This document shows, one piece after another, positions 12,830 through 25,340 of a DNA stretch of 64,000 nucleotides. Each line of letters opens with the position of its first letter. The stretch's first letter is position 1. Under the pieces are notes generated by a model. That model had not been told where the DNA came from. It worked only from the letters and a program-made list of their open reading frames with translations, and did not search any database. Position numbers and translations under genes: made by a program. The stretch comes from Glossina fuscipes (taxonomy: Eukaryota > Arthropoda > Insecta > Diptera > Glossinidae), in the NCBI RefSeq assembly GCF_014805625.2, contig NW_023998414.1, forward strand, positions 17,551,154-17,615,153. The letters are read 5' to 3'.

Positions 12830-12903
12830 TATGATGAAGAAGTAACTATTCTTCTACACGATCTTCGAAAGTACGGATGTGCTGTAATTGATGGTTCAAT
12901 TTA
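12830..12903 (+). pseudogene. Short coding-like fragment of unknown origin
   Basis: The frame from 12830 reads YDEEVTILLHDLRKYGC followed by AVIDGSI and a stop. The HDLRKYGCAVID segment faintly recalls the start of the EGLN/PHD prolyl hydroxylase fold, where a YG-C-V-D pattern occurs, but the fragment is only 24 codons. The downstream frame is interrupted. It could be chance or a fragment of a decayed gene or element. Confidence 0.2.
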
Positions 12904-13659
12904 ATCGAGAACCTATCTAAATGAGCAGGAGATAGCAATGCTTTGCGAAGATTGATCATGTTTGGCGAAAATTGTCAAAGCCAACGGGGAGGAAAATGAA
13001 TTTTATTTTGATGAAATTTGGCTTTGGGCCAAGAATGAGTGGGTCGTGGTGCACTATTTTTTACTTGCTTTTTAAATAACTTAACAAATATCTCTCAAAC
13101 CACCTTACGTTTGCTTATTTATTTTCCTTGTTTTTTTTCTAACATCGTTTGAGTTTCTAACATAGCTTTACTTGTCAGTTATTATTATCAAGCAAGTTCA
13201 AGATGACAGTTTTATGAAGACTTGTTCGCCTCCCTCTTTGTTATTGGAAACGGTAAACTCACTATGCCTATCAATCAAAAGCATTATAAATCGATGATTT
13301 TTTTCTTTTTTTTTTTTTTTTTGTTGCGTCCTATAGCATCAATTCGATGTAAAAGTGACTTTGATCTTAACTGATTGAATATGTCTTACTGTTATTATCA
13401 ATTATTCTTTAACTACTTCAGTTAACACTTCTCAATTGCTACGCTCAATTGTTGTCGTCTTTTATGTCCATCACAATCATTACCTTTGACATAAGAAAGA
13501 CGAACAAAGACTTGACCCCCTTACATTGTCAAGCACATAAAACTTTCACTGCATTCTCTCACTCTGACTTCTATACACAAGCAGGTAATTAAATCAAACA
13601 ATAAACAACATAAATATGTATCTTAAAAGTTTTTCCTGCTTACATCATAAAAGAGCACG

Positions 13660-13660
<1 letters not shown>

Positions 13661-13688
<28 letters not shown>
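13661..13688. repeat. (TG)n microsatellite
   Basis: Fourteen TG units without interruption, followed by G-rich and then T-rich DNA. Confidence 0.95.
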
Positions 13689-13692
<4 letters not shown>

Positions 13693-15226
13693 ATTCTTTC
13701 TTTTTTTTGTCTTCTTCCTTTTTTGTTTTTCTTTTAAAGGGATTGTAATGTACAAGGTGTATGTCAGGGGGGAATTCATAGCATCATTAATCGGTTAACT
13801 ATTTTTGACGAGTATACTCGTCATTAGTAAATTTTTGCAACGCAATTTAGAGACGTATTTTGCAAAGGGTTCGTAACAGTTAACTTGTTAAGTACACTTC
13901 ATAGAGTAGATTTATTTAATTAATTTTTGACATTACGTTGATCAAAGGCATACTCTTTACTGCATATAAACAGATATCAAAAAAAAATTTTTGTTTATAT
14001 TTTTGTTTTTGTTACGTCGTTCCTTTCAAGATACACTTCATGTTTATTACTTTCTGCTAATTAAAATAGTTTCTCTTTTTATATCGCATGAATGAAAAAC
14101 TTATTAAATATTGTCGACTAACGCAACTTCAATGCACTTCAACGTGAATAAAAAACATGATGTTTACCGACTGTAGGCAGAATAAATAGATTTTTTTGTT
14201 TACTATCCGAAAAATAAAAACAGAAAACAATTTTGTATAAGTATCAGCGAAATTACATAAACCACAAATATATATTCTTTGGCGCGACGTCCGTTTTCAA
14301 ATAGAAAAATTAATAGTAAGTTACATATTTCTGCTTATCAAGTTTGAAAATGCTCTTACTACGACTCTAGATTGTTAACCAGGAACTTAAAGTGCACGTG
14401 CAAGGATTAAATTAAATAGCGTTAAGTACCGCTATGTATCAGTAGTACTAAGCATTTTATGAAATTTTCATATTTCCCTATCCCAAATACTATTGTTATC
14501 AAAATGTAAGTCCAACGTCATTTTGACTATATCGACACCGGTGCGTTATGAATTCTTCTTGAGGTTAACTATTAACTGTTAAACTCGAATACTATATGTA
14601 AGCCTTACGGGCATGCTTGCATAAAGTCACTTGACGCAGATATATCTTTGTTTCTGCATCTTATAATACGCCTTTTTCCCACTCCATTGGTTCCTCGCGA
14701 TTTTTTCAGCAGAAAGTCAACTATTATTACTCCGCTCGATTCGCTTTATTTAGTTCACTCTGGCTGTCACATATTTTCGGAACTCAACAAACCGTCACTA
14801 ACACGTCTTTTGGCTCCGAGACGAAAAATCCACGTTTTTGATAAAAAAAAAAAAAGAAGAAAAACATGCGTATCTCATCATTTAATGAAGACTATTGTAT
14901 TATTGTTAAAGTTCCCGTAAAAGGTATCAGTAAATTTATTCAATATAAATCAGTTTAATCAATTCGCCACACATACTATAACTTAATTCATTAAGGGGTG
15001 TCCCCTTGCCCAAATGTCTATCCATCCACACATTGTCCTATACATTTTATACTTTCTCAGCACGTTTGTAAATTACTTCATTTGGCAGATTTCGACAAAA
15101 TTCTCAGAATTAAAATCGAGCAAAAGAAGGTGAGTATAGTTTATGTCGGTCGGAAGGTGGAGAGTTACGCCAAAAAATAGCCCACAAATTGTTGAAAAAA
15201 ATATTTAAGTAAACAAAATATTAATC

Positions 15227-16046
15227 AACAAGTAAGAACCTATAAAAGTTATAGTCGGAACAGTCGACCACAGCACAGCTTTTCGCCCGTTCTGCTAATA
15301 ATACACTAAAAATGACACCTTATTTTCATGGAGAATGCACAAAACGTCACATACGTCAAGTACAAAAATCATATTCGGCCGTGACCGAAAACAAGGAAAA
15401 CTCTATGTTATAGGGTGGGAGCAGTTGATTTTTTCTATTTTCAAAGCGAGAGTGAAAGTTTATATGGTGCATGTATTACAGTTTCTGTTGCGTAAGCATG
15501 GGGGCATTGTAGGCGTGTCCTTTCATCGGTTTTAGGGCGTTTTCGAATTCTTTTGCAAATATTATAACGGAAATTCTTGCGCGCAGGTTGATATTGAAAA
15601 TGGGTCAAATCGGTCGAAGGACACGTCTATCGTACCACGTGAACCAAGATCACTTCTATTTTTCAGAAGGCATAAAAAATTGTTTTTTTTTGCTCATTAC
15701 TTATACACTGCAACAGATAAATCTACAAAAGTTTGGATTTGGTATTTTCTATGGGTGATGCTGCATGCCGATCAAACAACACGCCTATAACGCCTATACG
15801 TCTACACAACCAAAGCAAAGAAGATCTTTGCTTTCCGTGTGCTTTGCTCATTGCTAATAAACTGCAATAGATATGCGATATAAATTTTCACAAAATTGTT
15901 CTATAAGAATATTAAAAATAGGCCACGCCTACCCAATATTACGAAATGTGCAAATTTATATATTTTCTCTTTTTCAATCTTTTCTGGGATGATGGCGACA
16001 GGTATAAAAGATTCGGTCGCAACCGAATATACTTTTCTTACTTGTT
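15227..16046. mobile_element. Type C element with AACAAGTAAGAA terminal inverted repeats
   Basis: The left end AACAAGTAAGAA (15227-15238) and the right end TTCTTACTTGTT (16035-16046) are perfect 12-bp inverted repeats bounding 820 bp. ATTAAT occurs in both flanks and may be a target-site duplication, though one to three extra bases lie between it and each end. The inside holds type C phrases (CGCGCAGGTTGATATTGAAAA, then a repeat ending in GATTCGGTCGCAACCGAATA) and no transposase. It is best called a MITE-like non-autonomous element, possibly two nested copies. Confidence 0.6.
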
Positions 16047-16689
16047 ATTATTAATAGAGATTCGAAAGAGTATTGAGTAAACAATAAAAAGAGCGCATTC
16101 ATCAATGCGCAAATGTATGTAAATATGAGTTTAACAAATGCGATCAGTTTTTGATCTGCAATTTATTATTATTTTTATTACTATTATTGTTGTTATTATT
16201 GTTTATTCAAACAAAGTAAATTAGTTCCAATATACGGTCTAGAACTAAAAAATTAAAAAAACACTTAAACCCTAGCTATCCTAAGTACCTCATATATATA
16301 AATCTAGCGTGTTAAATTTATTGCTTAGTCAATGCCCCAAATACACAATATTTGCTAATATTTTTATTTATGCCCACAATACATCTATTTAAAACATTCA
16401 GTAAAACTCCGACTGTACTAATAAACTATCGTCCGGCTTAATAATCCTGTCAAAGCCACAACGTAGAGTTCCAACAATAACAAAACAAAAGTAAACCATA
16501 GCAGATCAAGTAGACCATCAGGCATTGCATTTTTTACTTTTACACTTGACGACGGCGTCTTATCATAAGGGTTAACATCGTAATTGTTAACAAATCGACA
16601 CGCAACGCGAAGTGGATGACCGACCTCATAATTTGTACGAGTTTGTTCAAATTCGGTAAAGTTACTTTCTATGCCAAGTGACTATTATG

Positions 16690-16960
16690 AACTCATCGTA
16701 ATCATGGTATACAAAAAATCAGACCTCTTTACAAAGGTTTACCATCCATGAGGGCACCTAATATGAACCAACTTTTCAGATCAATTTAGAATGGTGAAAT
16801 ACCGTGTACGCAGCAAACTTTCCCCAGGAACTTTGAAAATACCATTATTTTTTCATATAAGGACTTTTTAAAATAAGGCATTGTGTGAAGAATTGTCGAA
16901 AAAGTGGCCTAATCCAATCTTAATTAAAATAATAAAAGGTGGATCTATCTTGGACCCTTA
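16690..16960. repeat. Type B repeat fragment
   Basis: AATCAGACCTCTTTACAAAGG, ATATGAACCAACTTTTCAGA and CATATAAGGACTTTTTAAAA resemble type B monomers. It is strongly diverged. Confidence 0.35.
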
Positions 16961-17149
16961 TGAATATTACATGCACCCAAACAAAGTTATTATAAGCAGG
17001 GTTAACTCAAAGTGACGGAAAAATTTTGATTGAGAACTAAACTTTTGTACCTATGCTCTGTATTTAAGTCAACAGATCAACTATATACCTAGGCCTAGAT
17101 TTATAGAATACAGGTGTTTATCTACTGGCGCTATACTCCTTAAGGTAAT

Positions 17150-17450
17150 AAGGGATTATATTGTACGCTTATCATACAGATTATATCACATACGTTCAGA
17201 GGGCTTAGAAAAGACCAACCTTTTATTATAAGTATATCGAATCTGCCTACTATTCGCTCTCCCCTCTAACTCATCTGCTCATCTATTTTTGTGTTCAATC
17301 TGAAGATCGTTATTTTTGAAATATTCTGATGAAACCTGATAGACAAGTCTTGGCGCAGAGACAAATCATATTCAAAACAGCTTAAATGGAAACCTTTATA
17401 TTACCGCTTCGTACAAAACGTCTTATTTTAAAAAATCGTTATAAGGGAAT
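17150..17450. repeat. Diverged type A repeat
   Basis: TTTTTGTGTTCAATCTGAAGA, TTTTTGAAATATTCTGATGAA and AAAACGTCTTATTTTAAAAAA match the type A block order. The GTCCGTC core has been eroded to TCTCCCC/CATCTGC. Confidence 0.45.
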
Positions 17451-17559
17451 AAAATTTGCAATTTTTGAAAAATTTCTCGACAAAACTCGCTGAATAATAT
17501 TATTTTGAGATAGTATTGGGAACCAAATTGATATGAAAAATTTTGACTGGTGTGGATGT

Positions 17560-17850
17560 ACCGCCTATTACATAACCATTGCTACGAAAAGTAAGCCTTT
17601 ACATGACGAAAAAGGTCCACAATTGTAGTTCGACATAAAAATCAATTGTACAAAATTTGGACCATGTAGGCCTATCTTTTGAGGCCCCGTCCCGCGTAGA
17701 AGTGGAGATGAAAAGCAAGTCTTTGCATGGCAGCAGAGTCTTATTTCTAGTAGAAAATTGATTTTGCTGGATGTAGTTACCGCCCGTCGAGGGGTTCGGG
17801 CCTTTTTCACTATAACGACTTTTACCTGGACACAAATTTTTGATATTTTA
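17560..17850. repeat. Type B repeat, reverse orientation
   Basis: TTTACATGACGAAAAAGGTCC, GACATAAAAATCAATTGTAC and AATTTGGACCATGTAGGCC are reverse complements of type B phrases. They account for the overlapping 78- and 100-codon minus-strand frames, which are not genes. Confidence 0.45.
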
Positions 17851-19887
17851 TTATACAAATAAATGAACAATTATATTAAGTGAAATGGTGTAGGGTATTT
17901 AAAGGTTAGTCTTCTCCAACCAAGATATATTTAGTTGTTTAAATAACATCAGTTTAGAGCTTAATTATGTTTGCGGTGAGCACACGCTCAGGTTGATTTT
18001 TTTTGTATTATTTAATTATTATTAATCAGATGAATATGAAATTAAAAAATTAATTATTAAAAATTTCAGAAAACAAGTAAATGATGCATTTACCGGAAAG
18101 TAATTACCAACCTTCTAATGACTCCATAATAAGCAAAACAAAAGATGATAATGATAATAAGCAAATGAGAAAGTTTAATCAATTTAAGACAAATCTCTGT
18201 CACCCACCACCTCCCGCCCCTTACATATAAAAAATGAAAAATGCTGGTCGTGTTGTCAGTTACCCGATCCCATTCATTCCTCAATTGAATTACTAGACGG
18301 CTTAACTCAACGTTGTAAGCTATATGAAGTCTCTGGCCTATTTTGGATCGATTAAGGCCATTTCCAATTTTTAGTTGTGAGGAGCGGCTAATAACGTGGA
18401 ACATTACGTCAATATGACGTTTCTTTCCTTTTTTTTTAAAAAATCACGGATACCTTAATTGACATTCATGTCAAATGTCGTGCAGATGTATTGACCAGTT
18501 AATGAGACACGCTTGCGTAGCTCTATCCCTTTAAAAGCAAAAAAGTAATCCTAAGAATGGTTTTTTGAGTTGAAAAAGCATGGCGAACTAATGCAAAGGG
18601 AAACGACGCGTTGCCGGAATGCAGACCCGCAAAAGATATCCTCCCATAATTCTAAGAAGTTCAAAAGTTCAAACAATCATCGCAATCTTAGACAAGCAAA
18701 CTTACTGCTTTTTGATCACCGTAGGGCATCAGTTTATTTTTGGGAGCACGCGCCTAGCATAGCGCGCTACAGACAGACGGACATGTACACACTGAGCTAG
18801 AATATCACATTGATCAAAAGAAAATTTATTTTTCGATAGATTTCCGCTACAACTTTCGGGGAATTACTTGCCTCCCTCCCGGTCAAATAATGGGACTAAC
18901 GACATTAAGGACAGACCTGACTGAACCAACTTGTATTGATTGTTGATATTGTAATTATATTATAGCATGTGTAACAAAATGACTAAATTCATTCATATTG
19001 CACAAATTTGCTGAGCACGCTTTGAAGGAGGGGTAATAATAATGCAATAGATATAAAAACTCAATATATATTATTATCTTTCGATCTATGACAAGCGTGT
19101 TATAGAATAGAACTTCGGCTAATTAGAGAAATTATTGCGAATATTCCTGCACACAATTGCTGTTTTAGACAAACTATAGTGACCACACCCTCAGCAAAGT
19201 AAAGTCGCAGTTAACGTTACCGAATAAAAAATTGCAGCCCAATAAAAAAAAAAAAAACAAAAAAAACAAAGAAATAAAAAAAAAATGATAAAATCATTAA
19301 ATGCAATAAAATGCTTATAGGTTTTTTTTCTCAACAATAAACTATAAATAGTTAGGGGGCTTTTCAGTTTTCCAACACGCAATCTCTTGAATGGCAAATA
19401 CTTTTTACTAATTTTTTAAATGGCAGAGAGATGGATATCTGTTCTCGGAACAATTTAACAGTGGAAAATTTCACGTAAATGAAACGCCATAAATGTTGAG
19501 ACCTTGAAGGAAGGAACTATTAAAAGAAAATGTTAACTCACCGTGCGTGTGCGCGTAAGCCAGATGCACACACATCATTCTTCATTAAAAGTCACACCAG
19601 ATAATCTCTGTTAACATTCACCTGATAAATTTATAAACACCTTTGATAAGCGATTATCACCCCAGTGAGTTTTATCAAAGGGAGTCTGGAACTCTTTCGA
19701 GTTTTTACCTAATGTGGGCGTAACTGTCGAAGAGTGTGCATCCATTTTTAAAATGACTTTGTATAAATCAAATTGTAAACCTCAAGCAAGTATGTCGGCA
19801 GACATATTTGCCGCTGCATCAATTTCCTGGCTTGAATAGTAAATTCGTTTATAGATGATAAATATAATACTGACACTCTACACAACT

Positions 19888-20215
19888 TGTGCACTTATAT
19901 AAGTGCACATAATGTTAAGTTTACGTGGATTTATCCAGCACCCAGAAGGACTGGCGTTAGACTTACCTTTATCTGTCCGTCGGTCTGTTTGGTTTTCTTT
20001 TGTTCAATTGCGGCCGACAGGCCGCAATTTTCGAGACATATTGCAATGAAATTTCATACTCTAAGGGATTTTCACCCTACGTTATTGAAAATGATCTGCA
20101 TCGAACCACTTTTCCAACCACCTCCCAAAAAACGCCTTAAATTGAAAAATCGTTACATCAATATCTGTAGAGTGATTTAAAGTACTATAGTGGTTTTCGT
20201 AGTTTTTTTTTTTTT
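19888..20215. repeat. Type A dispersed repeat with 22-bp palindrome at its end
   Basis: A perfect 22-bp palindrome (19888-19909, half-site TGTGCACTTAT) is followed by AGCACCCAGAAGGACT, CTGTCCGTCGGTCTGTTTGG, CCGCAATTTTCGAGACATAT and a final TAGTGGTTTTCGTAG. The block order is that of type A. The 97-codon frame inside it is not a gene. Confidence 0.65.
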
Positions 20216-20448
20216 TTTTTGCAAACTTTACTCAACAATTAGAACGAACGGGAATATTTGCAGAGGGAAATTATGCTTGATGTTCATTATTTTTCGAAGC
20301 TTTCATCCAATATAAAATGCAAACTTGTATGAACACATTGACATGCACACATATACATGTTGATTATTACCGATGAAAGGCGGAAGTGCATGTCAGAGCA
20401 TGTGTACCAAAACACATATAAAAATATATGCTAATTATATAAAAAGAA

Positions 20449-20540
20449 AACAAGTAAGAAAAATACATTCACCTTAAAGCGAATTTTCGGTACCGAGAGT
20501 CGGAGGTCAGCATATGAGGAGAATTACGGTTTATTTTCAT
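20449..20540. repeat. Solo AACAAGTAAGAA repeat end
   Basis: AACAAGTAAGAA at 20449-20460 is identical to the inverted terminal repeat of the element at 15227-16046. It is followed by a GGTACCGAGAGTCGG segment. I could not place a matching right end. Confidence 0.4.
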
Positions 20541-22105
20541 TTTATATGTTTAGAACTATTTTTACTTGAAACGTTTGCAAAGCTCTATTAAATAGTTCGT
20601 CCAATCCTTTTATTGATATATTTTTTAGATCGGAACTTATATGTAAAAGTGAATTGAAAATACGCGTTGCGAAAGGTAAAGAGGGGGAACTAAGCATCAA
20701 AAACTAAGCCAGATATATACATATATACTTGTAAATATTCGTAATTTGAGCGTAAAATGCTAAGTCAATATGCCCCCGCGCCACTCGCCTTAAGTCTCGA
20801 ACTCTCTGCTGTCAGTTTTAAGAACGCTTAAGCAGTCAAAGGGTTGAGCTATTCTTGGCCATAACTATTGATGTAGAATATTGACATGAGATCTCGTAAA
20901 AATACTTATTGACTTCAACTAAAAGCGCAACAAATTAGCTGTCACGCCCAAATTTAAGAAAAGTGTGAAAGTCTCAACATATTTTGACTTGAGAGGATGA
21001 GCGCGCATCAAGGCTTCGCATTAAGAAAAGAACATTTTTTCTTACTTTCCTTACCTCCGTTTAACTCGACTATTATAACCTTATTCTCGATTAGCGAAGA
21101 AGTACAGGGGAGGGACGGGCGCAGCTTTAACTATCTCTAAATATGTTTCCAATCAAGAATTGATGAAATTTCGGACGCTTACTTACTACACAAGGAACAA
21201 TAAAATTATTCTGAATCTATATTTATCGGCGGCGTGTAAAAAAAACTTCAAAGAAGAGAAGATAAGCAAATATTGAAATTGAAATTGTAACATGTTCCCA
21301 ATGTGAATAAAATTAAATAATGTTAAGTAAAAAAAACTCGCATCAACTTTGTTTTGTTTTCGTTTGAAATGTTTCAATGGTAATTATTACGGTTGTTTAC
21401 CTACATGTTTACGGAATTGGATATATAAATATGAGTGAATGCATTTTAGCAAAAAAAAAAATACATTATCGTACCTCGTGTTCCTTTTTGCTACAAATAA
21501 CGGTATTCATGTGCTAATGTGTTTCGAAAATTTACATACAACGATACGGCTCAGAAACAATTCCCTTTCGACGCATTCGCTGAATATTATAACAGTCTAC
21601 GACATATCGGCGTCATATCATGCTTCAATTAATAGATATTCAATAATCACATTTCGAACTTACCCATCCACATCTACCGTCGATTTAAACGATCTTTTGG
21701 TTGGACAACAACCTACGCTCTTACTTTGAGCAAAGATTAAAGACGAAAATGCGAACGCATCATCTACATCACATCTGTGAAAGACATAGCATACCACCTA
21801 CAACTGTGTTTCTGCGAATATTATCAGTGAGCGAGCATTTTCAATGCCAATTTTGAATTGCCCAAGCTCATCCATTTATAATAAATGTACTGATGCACGT
21901 AGAATATCTTCACGAGCGAACTGCATGTCCTTTCACTTTACGATGAATTCATTACACACAAAAGTACATTTATACTCGACAGTAATACATATTGAAATTT
22001 CTAAGCCTTTCTTTGGAGACCTTTTCTTTTCACATTTCGGGGAAAAAATTCACTTTGCCAAAACGTTTGCAACATTCAAAAGAGAATTCCAGAGATGCCA
22101 TAAAG

Positions 22106-22132
22106 TATATATATATATATATATATATATAT
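22106..22132. repeat. (TA)n microsatellite
   Basis: Pure TA run at the left edge of a type C copy. Confidence 0.95.
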
Positions 22133-22189
22133 TCTTGATCGACATCAAATTTCGAATCGATTTGAAGCCCACGCCTACAATGAGAACAC

Positions 22190-22575
22190 AAAACCTAGAA
22201 GCAAGCTTTAAAAGCCCCATAAAATGTATAAATTCTTGGCCAGTTTCAAATCCGAAATGCGCCTGAGCATGTCCGTCTGCCTGTCAGGCTTACATTGTAA
22301 TCTATGTGATAGACATTCTTCCCTTCCCAAACTCGAAATTATCGCCTACAAATTTGCAAAAAAAATTTGAAAGTGATCCAAACCGATCACAGGACACGCT
22401 TACAGCGGCCACACTGAACACTTCTCGTTTCCTTTTTTCCGATAACAAGCGCTCATAAAGTGCAACACGTACACATAGTTCTTTTGGTTTTTTTTTTTTT
22501 TAGCCTTTTTTAGGAAAACTCTGGTGGGTGTAAAAGATCCGGCCCCGATCGAATACAATTTTTGTACTTATTACC
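22190..22575. repeat. Type C dispersed repeat
   Basis: AGCCCCATAAAATGTATAAA, TTCTTGGCCAGTTTCAAAT, GTCCGTCTGCCTGTCAGG, ATCGCCTACAAATTTGCAAA and a final GTAAAAGATCCGGCC-CGA. The block order equals that of 9690-10075. Confidence 0.6.
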
Positions 22576-23061
22576 TTTTGGGAGGAAATATAAACAATTG
22601 CAAACTTCTTCCTCCACACAACGTTCTTTTTTTGAGGAGCTATGATGAAAATGTTCAAATCCAATCTATTTTCAATAGCATTTACATCGAAATTTTATCC
22701 GAATCTGACAAAGACAGACATATAGATAGACATGCTTAAATCGATTTAGAATCATTTTCTGAAACGATTGACGTAATCGCATTGGATGCCGTATAAAAAA
22801 AGTAGGTCTACCTTAGGTACTGTTTAACATCTTTTTGCCATAAGTGGTTGCGGTTCTCGGAATATTCCTAGAGGAAAAGAACCAGTAATCAAGAAACAAT
22901 CATACATTTAGATTGTAAGATTAGTATACAAAATAGTTCACAGTACAGAGCAACGGCCACGTACATGATTAGAAGCAGACCAAAATCTTGACATGAGCCT
23001 TTCACTGCATAAATGGATTAAGTCAACTTTTTGAAAAATCTTAATTGTAACCGAAAACAAA

Positions 23062-23120
23062 TGCTCTCTTTCTCCCTCCCACCTTCTCTCTCTCTCTCTC
23101 TCTTTCTCTCCCTCTCTCTT
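23062..23120. repeat. CT-rich low-complexity tract
   Basis: Imperfect CTCTCT/CCCTCC run. The 63-codon frame over it on the minus strand is an artefact of the repeat. Confidence 0.85.
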
Positions 23121-23351
23121 TGCTTCCATCCAACTGTTGCAGTAAACTAAATGCTAGCTTTGTTTTTTAAGGATAATGTCGTTGCTGCCGCTTTGCAAGA
23201 AGAAATACAAAGGGCTTTGCATTGCTATCACTTTTGTTGCTCATGTGGAATATTTGCATATTAAAAACAAAAAAAAAAAAAAGAAAACAAAAACTCCTAA
23301 TCTTTTAGGAAAATATTATCGAGCAAACAATTATTTATGATTGGTATTTAC

Positions 23352-23432
23352 TTCAATTGTTACCGACGATTGTGTATCGTCGCCGTTGGCTTTAACCTCC
23401 ATTCGTTCCAAGCTATAAACTTTTTCTTTCAT
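23352..23432 (-). CDS. NAAT1: Probable first coding exon of NAAT1-like gene
   Basis: On the minus strand an ATG at 23430-23432 opens 27 codons (MKEKVYSLER, then MEVKANGDDT and QSSVTIE) ending at a GTAAAT donor in phase 0. The acceptor of the exon at 8390-8579 is also phase 0, so the join gives ...[22 protein letters not shown], a reasonable cytoplasmic N-tail before TM1. A second in-frame ATG at 23400-23402 (MEVKANGDD) resembles the start of Drosophila NAAT1. The first ATG has the better fly context (AAAATG). The link is inferred across 14.8 kb; the exon could belong to another gene. Confidence 0.55.
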
Positions 23433-24069
23433 TTTGTTTTTTTTTTTTTTTTCTTTTTGGCTTTTTAATACAATATTTGTTTAACTTATAATAATTAATT
23501 TATTGTTGTTAATTTAACTTTTTTTTTTTTGTTTATTCATTTATTTATTTTTGTTTTTTTGCATGTGAAATAAGTTTATGACCTTTTTTATGTTATATTT
23601 AATGTTTTATTTAATAATGATTCATGTTTTATATTGTGTTTTTATTTTGTGTTAAACTTTGAATTAAATGAAATTGAACGGAAACACGAACAATTTGTTA
23701 AAAGCGAACACGAGCGCGCATTTCACGATACGTACACTTAGAAGGTTTAAAAGGTACTACAAGCTGTTTGATCCAACATCAGTAATTAAATAATATTATA
23801 ACACAATATCACAAAAACAAAAACAACTGAAACTAAACAAAATTGGCAAAATATTAAATTCAAGAGAATTAGCAACGAAACAATAATTTATTTGCCATAA
23901 TAATTAGTGTGCGGTAGAAGATGTTCAACACTTCGTGTGCAACACTGCCATAGTCATATCGCATTCGATCGGGGAGCTTCTAAGCCGCTTTGATACCTTC
24001 ATCCAATAATTGAATTCGTTTCGATAATTATCGTAAAAGGTTCAGCTAAAGATTGGAAAACAAAACAAA

Positions 24070-24080
24070 AAACTTACCTT
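24070..24080 (-). other. Strong isolated 5' splice site
   Basis: On the minus strand AAAG|GTAAGTT is a near-perfect donor about 650 bp upstream of the predicted NAAT1 start. It may end a 5'UTR exon of that gene. I found no clear matching acceptor between it and 23432. Confidence 0.3.
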
Positions 24081-24399
24081 TCTTTGTTTTTTCCCCTTTT
24101 TTTTTTTTTGCTCCTTCTTACGAAAGACATTAAGTTGCAAAATTGTAAAATATATACAAAAGATGCTTAAAATTTATCCAAATTTTGCATCCATCTGATG
24201 TTACGTTTAAATTTCTTCAGATTGTGTACAGAATTTTTTTTATTAGTTTTTCAGAAGCATGGTTAATACATAGGAGTGCGTTAATACAGCAAGGGGCATT
24301 TATATAGATAGCACTGATATGATATTTATTAAAAAGAAAATATATATATATATATGTATGCAAAAATCTACTTCAAGTTTATTACAATACAACAAGTAA

Positions 24400-24730
24400 A
24401 AATATTGCAGCTGGACAAAGCCCACCATTAAGTAATACCTTACATCACCCTAAAGTTATTCATATGACGACTTTTCAAAATGACGCCATTTATAGGAAGG
24501 GGGAGAAAAAGTGACCCATCCTTAAGCCAAAATATGTTAGTGCATACCAAATTTCATCAAAATATCTGAAAATTGCGGTCGCTAGGAGGTTGAACACAAG
24601 AATACAAGACGGACAGGCGGACAGACACGCTTAAATCAACACAGAAACAAAAGATGGGTCTATCTCAAGTCCTTCTGGGTGCTACTGCTCAAACTTAATA
24701 TACCGTTTTTCACAACTGGGGTGGGGGATA
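24400..24730. repeat. Type A dispersed repeat, reverse orientation
   Basis: AACAAGTAAAAATATTGCAGC, ACCAAATTTCATCAAAATAT, CTGAAAATTGCGGTCGCTAGG, GGACAGGCGGACAGACACGC, then TATCTCAAGTCCTTCTGGGTG. It is one of the best-preserved copies. Confidence 0.65.
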
Positions 24731-25179
24731 AGCGTAATTTCACAAAAATTATTATTTAATTCTGCTGGAAATGACAGGAAACGCGTAGCAACAAATTTTG
24801 AGAAAGTATATCACATACATGCCCAAGGCATATAGATGATAGGTATCACACTAATAAAGCACCACATCTCGAATGTTTAATGAGCAAAGGCGGCTAGCTG
24901 ATTTTTAATTCTTAGTATAGTTGACCTTAATTTTTTTCCAGGTAATGAACTTTGTACTATTTATGTGTCCAAAAAATCTTTATAGTTGTGCGACTTGTCT
25001 GCCAGATAAATCTTTTACTTTTACTTCCAAATATATTATAAATAAAGTTAAAATATTACAATAATGATACTGTGTGTGTACTATGTGCTATTTATGTGTA
25101 CATGCTTGTATATATATGCATCTCACAAAGTAAGTTATATTTGTCAACGGTATATAAGGTATTGCAACAAGCACTGAAG

Positions 25180-25340
25180 TCTAAATGCAAGACAGATTCC
25201 TGATCAGCGCCATATTTATGTGCCTATCCGTCGGCGTATCTATCAGTCCATCCGTCTGTCTGTACGCTTGTCATAACTTTGTGTAGAAAAATCATCGCTC
25301 CTTCTATCACTGTCGCCAAATTATCGGGGCACGGAATCTT
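25180..25340. repeat. Short GTCCGTC repeat, possibly type C related
   Basis: TTCCTGATCAGCGCCATAT, then CCATCCGTCTGTCTGTACG, matches the central part of the type C copies only loosely. Confidence 0.35.

Larger units (their letters stand above)
8580..23351 (-). other. Predicted 14.8-kb first intron of NAAT1-like gene
   Basis: If the exon at 23352-23432 is the first coding exon, this whole stretch is one intron. I see no intact gene in it. It contains repeats of types A, B and C, a TG microsatellite at 13661-13688, a TA microsatellite at 22106-22132, a tRNA-Glu-like relic at 12041-12112 and a short protein-like fragment at 12830-12903. Open frames near 10677-11104, 18090-18404 and 21439-22266 are unsupported. 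Confidence 0.5.

Noticed and set aside
17568..17870. Overlapping minus-strand frames of 78 and 100 codons
   Set aside because: They lie in a reverse type B repeat and have no domain.
18090..18404. 104-codon minus-strand frame
   Set aside because: Hydrophobic low-complexity tail and no family resemblance; not supported.
21439..22266. Two adjacent plus-strand frames (96 and 140 codons)
   Set aside because: They are interrupted by stops, end in a TA microsatellite and a type C repeat, and show no motif.
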